A DNA stretch of 16,957 nucleotides from an uncultured Eubacteriales bacterium (GTDB taxonomy: Bacteria > Bacillota > Clostridia > Peptostreptococcales > Anaerovoracaceae). Every line of letters begins with the position of its first letter. Position 1 is the stretch's first letter. The DNA lies in assembly GCA_900542245.1 (NCBI GenBank), contig UQMQ01000041.1, positions 1 to 16,957 of the forward strand. Reading direction: 5' to 3'. The notes under the pieces were generated by a model that was not told where the DNA came from, ran no database searches, and saw nothing but the letters and a program-made list of their open reading frames with translations. The position numbers were made by a program, and so were the translations under genes. Positions 12,967-16,957 of the stretch are shown in pieces.

Positions 12967-14754
12967 TTACAGACACCAAACCAGTACAAACACGCCGCCG
13001 GTCAGCACCATCCACATCACGAAATTCAGCGCGACCAGCTTGCCCGCCGGTTTTTGCAGTACATCATCGTCCTCCAGTCCGCGCGGCGCCCGCTGCTCCT
13101 TGCAGATCAGCTGATTCGCCGCATGCACCGCTCTGCCGACCCAGCAGCCCACAGCACTGAAACAGCGCGCACAGGCAGTCGAGATGACCTCCACTGTCAG
13201 GCGCAGCGGTCTGCGATAAAACCAGTCCGCATCCAGCGTGATCCCTGTATGCGGCGCCATATGCGAAAGATACATCACAAAGGCAATCGCCGCCGCCGCG
13301 AAAAGCTCTAGGTACTGCGTGATATGATCGACCGTATACGGATGTCCATCCGAGAGGAACGGCGTCACACCCTGCATGATCTGCGGGAACACACCGGTCA
13401 CCACGCAGCCTGCCGCACCCAGCAGCATCGCAAGGCGCATATTGCGCGGCACAAGCTCCGGTCGGACGGTCAGCGCGCCTGCGTTCGCTTCGGCAAGGCA
13501 TGTCTGCGTATGCACTGCCTCTGCCATATGGGCAGCTCCCGCCGTCTGTGGTTTTGCGAAGAACACAAAATAATTGACCTTCAGTCCCACAGAAAGCAGC
13601 GTGCCCACGCTGGCGATCAGCATCAGAATCTCGACTGCCGGTCTGCCGCTCTCCGCGATCGCATTCATGATCAGACCCTTGCTGACAAAGCCGCTGAACA
13701 GTGGGAACCCGCAGATCGCAAGGGAGGCGATAGCCATACACACTGCCGTTACCGGCATGCTGCGCGCCAACCCGCCCATTTCCGTAATCTTCCGTTTACC
13801 CGTCGCCGCGATGATCACGCCTGCGCACATAAACAGCGTCCCCTTATACACGATATTGCCGAACACATGCGCCACCGCACCATCGATGCCGAGCGCCGTT
13901 CCCAGCGCCAGACTGACGACCATGTAGCCGAGCTGACTGATGATGTGGTAAGAAAACAGCCTGCGCAGATCGTTTTCCAAAAGCGCCATCAGTGCGCCGA
14001 ACAATGCCATAAAAACACCAAAATACAGCAAAAGCTCAGCACCCGCAAACAAACGGATTAAAGTATAAATGCCGACCTTCGTCGTATATGTCCCTAAATA
14101 GACTGTGCCGCCGAGCGTTGACTCCGGATACGCATCCGGCATCCAGGCGTGCAGCGGCGGGATTGCTGCATTGACAGCCGTCCCGGCAAGCATCAGCCAA
14201 TATGCAGCGTCCTCACTGTCCGTCAGACAGGTGACATCGAAGCTGCCGCCGCTGACCTTCAGCACGATCCCCACCAGCAGGAGATTGCCGCCCAGCATAT
14301 GCATGAGCAGATAACGAAAGCCCGCCTTGGACGCAGCTTCCGTACGCGAGGATATGACGACCAGCCACGAGGCGATCGCCAGGACCTCCCAAAAGAGGAG
14401 CATCGTGATCCAGTCACCTGCCAGCACAACACCCATCGCACTGCCCGCATAAGCCGTCTCCGCAGCAGCCTCAAACTTGTTTTTCGTATGGCAGGCAAAA
14501 AGACCCGCCAGCACCGCACCGATCGCAAAAATCAGCACAAATGCCCAAGACAGGCGATCGACCGCCAGAAACTGCATACGAAGCTGCGGCAGCAATTGCA
14601 AAAACATCCCACCGCCCTCGCGCAAGGTAAATACCGCCGCGAGAGCGCAGAGCGCTGCAGCCGGCATGACCGCTTTGATCCACTTGTCCGGCAGCACCAG
14701 CAACAACAAGGCTCCCGCGAGCAGTATCAATCCCGGGTGCAAAAGATTACTCAT
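12967..14754 (-). CDS. MrpD/NuoM-like ion-translocating membrane subunit (third in cluster)
   Basis: The product has 595 residues from ATG 14754; a GTG three codons upstream is possible. It is a polytopic proton/cation antiporter-type subunit with about 14 membrane segments. Family hallmarks (numbered from the ATG) are the TM5 Glu in FWEVLA (Glu123), the TM7 Lys in YTTKVGIY (Lys226), Lys304 in IVYKGTLFMCAG, and the GGLARSMP and GFPLFSGFVSKG motifs. Lys392 in GLKVNYFVFF is a further intramembrane lysine. These charged residues line the ion path in the family. The C-terminus extends beyond the core with a hydrophilic section and a final membrane segment. Its start overlaps the end of the small membrane protein by 8 bases. 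Substrate ion (H+ or Na+) cannot be told from sequence. Confidence 0.88.
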   Translation of the reverse strand: MSNLLHPGLILLAGALLLLVLPDKWIKAVMPAAALCALAAVFTLREGGGMFLQLLPQLRMQFLAVDRLSWAFVLIFAIGAVLAGLFACHTKNKFEAAAETAYAGSAMGVVLAGDWITMLLFWEVLAIASWLVVISSRTEAASKAGFRYLLMHMLGGNLLLVGIVLKVSGGSFDVTCLTDSEDAAYWLMLAGTAVNAAIPPLHAWMPDAYPESTLGGTVYLGTYTTKVGIYTLIRLFAGAELLLYFGVFMALFGALMALLENDLRRLFSYHIISQLGYMVVSLALGTALGIDGAVAHVFGNIVYKGTLFMCAGVIIAATGKRKITEMGGLARSMPVTAVCMAIASLAICGFPLFSGFVSKGLIMNAIAESGRPAVEILMLIASVGTLLSVGLKVNYFVFFAKPQTAGAAHMAEAVHTQTCLAEANAGALTVRPELVPRNMRLAMLLGAAGCVVTGVFPQIMQGVTPFLSDGHPYTVDHITQYLELFAAAAIAFVMYLSHMAPHTGITLDADWFYRRPLRLTVEVISTACARCFSAVGCWVGRAVHAANQLICKEQRAPRGLEDDDVLQKPAGKLVALNFVMWMVLTGGVFVLVWCL

Positions 14755-15067
14755 GCCTGCCACCTGCTTTCTGCTTCAAAGTCTTTCCGCGGCGCTTTGC
14801 CGCAGACGAGGACGCCGCCGCTTTTGCTTCCGCATTGCCCGCTGCCTGCTCTGCATAATAGTTCTCCGGTCTGCGCAGCAGCTTGTTCATGATGACCTTG
14901 CCAATCAAAATCAAAAGCCAGGCGCCGCCAAAGCCGATGGCGATATCCGCACCCGGCACGACGTTCCAGAGCCTGTGATGATGCGGGTGCGCAAACAAAG
15001 TCTCCAGCACCGACATCAGCACGATGACGATGCCTAAGATCAAATATACTTTCTTCTTATCCTGCAA
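14747..15067 (-). CDS. Small two-helix membrane protein of the Mrp-like cluster
   Basis: The product has 106 residues. A GTG at 15076 sits inside the ribosome site, whereas TTG at 15067 has GGAGG 8 bases upstream, so TTG is preferred. Two membrane segments (about residues 6-24 and 40-60) flank a short loop with HPHHH and a Pro (VVPGAD). RRPENYY follows the second helix, and a basic Ala/Lys-rich tail ends the protein. I recall small proteins with the HPHHH motif lying between MrpD paralogues in other anaerobes, but they have no assigned function. It overlaps both neighbours (11 bases with the upstream gene, 8 with the downstream gene), so it is translated with them and is probably a subunit or assembly factor of the same complex. 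Confidence 0.75.
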   Translation of the reverse strand: MQDKKKVYLILGIVIVLMSVLETLFAHPHHHRLWNVVPGADIAIGFGGAWLLILIGKVIMNKLLRRPENYYAEQAAGNAEAKAAASSSAAKRRGKTLKQKAGGRHE

Positions 15068-16616
15068 GGCCGCCACCTCCCTCTGTCACTGCAGCCGCCG
15101 CCATCTGCGCCAGCGCATATAGCTTTGGTCCGGCATTCGGCATACAGCCGAGCAGCACCGCAACCATTGTCGTCAGCATCAGCGGGATCTGCATGGCAAG
15201 CGCCGCATCACCCTGCACAGGATAGGTATGTCCATGTGCGTCTGCAGCAGGCAGCAGCGGACCGCCGTCCGCGCCCGCACCCTTGGCAAACACAATCTGT
15301 ACCACGGGCATCAGGTAGCTCAGCGCTAGCAGCGCCGCCGCCACCAGCACCACCGCGAAAAACGGCTGACCCATCGCCAGAATCCCGCGGATCAGATTGA
15401 ATTTACTCACAAAGCCCGCCATCAGCGGCAGCCCCGCGATGCCCAAAGACGCAATGGCAAAGCAGGTCATCGTGACCGGCATACGCCGCGCCAGACCGCG
15501 CATGCTGCTGATCTCCGAAAGCCCTGTCGTTACAAAAATAGCGCCCGCACACATAAACAGCGTGATCTTCAGGAACGCATGCGCTGCCATGTGAAACAGC
15601 GCGCCCGCAATGCTAGCCTGCGCACAGACACAGATCCCCATCACGATATAGGAAAGCTGCCCTACCGTCGAAAACGCCAGTCTTGCCTTCAGATTATCCT
15701 TTCTGAGCGCAATAAACGACGATACGATAATCGTCAGCGCTGCCGCCCATGCCAGCACCTGCGCACCGCCGCAGGCGATGGAAAGCTGCGGTCCGAACAC
15801 ATAGCAGACCACCCGCAGCACACAGAACGCGCCTGCTTTGACCACCGCTACCGCGTGCAGCAGGGCGCTGACCGGCGTCGGCGCGACCATGGCGGACGGC
15901 AGCCAGCTGTGCAGCGGCATCACGCCCGCCTTGACCGCGCCGCCGACAATCATCATCAAAAATAACAGGCAAAGCACGCCGCCGGACGGCAGCCCCCGCC
16001 CGGCCGTTTCCGCGAGGAAACCGCCGGCCACAAAGTCCCCGGTCCCGCAGATCACGTAAACCGTACAGATTGCAGCAAAAAACAGCTGTCCGCTGACAAG
16101 CGTATAGGTCAGATATTTCCGCCCGGACTGCTTGGCCGCATCATTGCGGTAATGCGCCACCAGCGGATAGGTTGCGATCGTCAGCATCTCATAGAAGATA
16201 AAGAAAGTCATCAGATTTGCCGCCAGCGCGATCCCCAGTGCCGATCCTACGCAGACCGCAAACGCTGCGAAATAGCCGGTCTGATTCTGTTCGTGATGTC
16301 CACGCATATAGCCGATCGAATAAAAGGAAGTCAATACCCATAAAAAACTCGCAATGCAGGCAAACACCATGCCCGCCGCGTCGGTGCGGAATGCCAGTTC
16401 CACGCCTTCTGCAATCTGCCAGAGCCGCGCCTCATAAATCTGTCCATCCAGCACTGCAGGTGTCATCGAAAAGACCAGCCCTGCCGCACATACTGCCGCG
16501 GCGATGGTAATGCCCTCGCGCAGATTGCGGTGCAGGCGATTACCAAACAGCAGGATCAGCCCTGCCGCCAGAAGGCAGACACCGACTGCCGCTACCGGTC
16601 TTAAACTTTCTATCAT
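15057..16616 (-). CDS. MrpD/NuoM-like ion-translocating membrane subunit (second in cluster)
   Basis: The product has 519 residues from ATG 16616, with GGAGG 10 bases upstream. The start overlaps the previous stop in ATGA. It has about 14 membrane segments. Conserved charged residues are Glu143 in FYEMLTIATYP, Lys229 in AVKAGVMPLHSWLPSA, His254 and Lys260 in HAVAVVKAG, Lys350 in HAFLKITLFMCAGA, and Lys405 in GFVSKFN. The HSWLPSAMVAPTPVSALLHA stretch (236-255) is the classic signature of NuoL/NuoM/MrpD proteins. Compared with the third paralogue it keeps the canonical signature more closely. It probably forms one ion channel of a multi-subunit antiporter or an antiporter-coupled redox complex; the partner subunits that would decide between these lie to the right of the window. 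Confidence 0.92.
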   Translation of the reverse strand: MIESLRPVAAVGVCLLAAGLILLFGNRLHRNLREGITIAAAVCAAGLVFSMTPAVLDGQIYEARLWQIAEGVELAFRTDAAGMVFACIASFLWVLTSFYSIGYMRGHHEQNQTGYFAAFAVCVGSALGIALAANLMTFFIFYEMLTIATYPLVAHYRNDAAKQSGRKYLTYTLVSGQLFFAAICTVYVICGTGDFVAGGFLAETAGRGLPSGGVLCLLFLMMIVGGAVKAGVMPLHSWLPSAMVAPTPVSALLHAVAVVKAGAFCVLRVVCYVFGPQLSIACGGAQVLAWAAALTIIVSSFIALRKDNLKARLAFSTVGQLSYIVMGICVCAQASIAGALFHMAAHAFLKITLFMCAGAIFVTTGLSEISSMRGLARRMPVTMTCFAIASLGIAGLPLMAGFVSKFNLIRGILAMGQPFFAVVLVAAALLALSYLMPVVQIVFAKGAGADGGPLLPAADAHGHTYPVQGDAALAMQIPLMLTTMVAVLLGCMPNAGPKLYALAQMAAAAVTEGGGGLAG

Positions 16617-16957
16617 GCGTGGATCACCTCCATCAATGCCTTTCCAAAAATACCGCTGACGATCCCTGTATGGAACAAACCCAAACCGACGATCACAATC
16701 CCTGCGGTCAGCACCGGTACCAACATCTGCCACGGCAGTTCTGCCTTTGGATACTTGTCACGCCGTTCCTTTTTCGGATCCATAAATACATGCTCCAGCA
16801 GTCTGAAAAAATAGATCGCGCTCAAAAGACTGCTGAGGATCAGGGCTGCAACAAAGAGGTACTGCCCTTTTTGTATCGCTCCCAGCGCCAGATACCACTT
16901 GCTGAAAAAGCCAGCGAACGGCGGCAAGCCGATCATCGACAAGGCGCAGACCGTCAT
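16613..16957 (-). CDS. MrpD/NuoM-like membrane subunit (first in cluster), N-terminal part outside window
   Basis: Only the last 114 residues are visible; the frame is open to the right edge. ALSMIGLPPFAGFFSKWYLALGAI is the well-conserved late helix region of MrpD/NuoM/NuoN proteins, with the intramembrane Lys of the FFSKW motif. A short charged loop (DPKKERRDKYPKAE) and one more membrane segment follow. Its TGA overlaps the ATG of the next gene, indicating translational coupling. The initial Met codon at the very edge is most likely internal, because about 370-400 family residues are missing. Confidence 0.88.
   Translation of the reverse strand: MTVCALSMIGLPPFAGFFSKWYLALGAIQKGQYLFVAALILSSLLSAIYFFRLLEHVFMDPKKERRDKYPKAELPWQMLVPVLTAGIVIVGLGLFHTGIVSGIFGKALMEVIHA

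Overview
The window looks like a chromosomal piece of a Gram-positive, anaerobic member of the Clostridia. The evidence is strong AAGGAGG-type ribosome binding sites, a lipoprotein-type PstS, a secreted protein ending in a domain common on clostridial surface proteins, and a cluster of MrpD-like membrane subunits. A more exact placement (for example Eubacteriales family XIII/Anaerovoracaceae) is only a guess. All complete genes lie on the minus strand; the one plus-strand gene is the partial nuclease/transposase-like gene at the left edge. No rRNA, tRNA, insertion sequence or CRISPR array was seen.

Layout from left to right. (1) 1-699 (+) is the 3' part of an Rpn-family PD-(D/E)XK gene, ending at a hairpin terminator it shares with the convergent pst operon. 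(2) 3800-812 (-) is pstS-pstC-pstA, for phosphate uptake. pstB and phoU are not next to it, and PstS has its two half-domains in swapped order. (3) 9922-3967 (-) is a cobalamin-responsive unit: a good promoter, a cobalamin riboswitch, an intrinsic terminator, a small SseB-like gene, and a 1,623-residue secreted protein. That protein carries two beta-helix (GLUG-type) modules, an alpha/alpha-toroid domain and a DUF4430 domain. Toroid followed by DUF4430 is the domain order of animal transcobalamin/intrinsic factor, so a surface cobalamin-binding role is a strong inference. The gene also has a run of nine G near its 5' end that could switch it on and off. (4) 12939-9996 (-) is a single gene for a TetM/EF-G-like ribosomal GTPase fused to a C-terminal NYN (YacP/Rae1-like) nuclease domain. 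Its promoter has a 17-bp spacer that is itself an inverted repeat, and its leader contains a terminator-like hairpin. (5) 16957-12967 (-) is a translationally coupled operon of three MrpD/NuoM-like ion-translocating subunits and one small membrane protein, continuing beyond the right edge.

The two most interesting units are the riboswitch-controlled transcobalamin-like surface protein and the GTPase-nuclease fusion, which would bring an mRNA-cutting domain to the ribosome. Both rest on domain recognition by eye and need profile searches and experiments.
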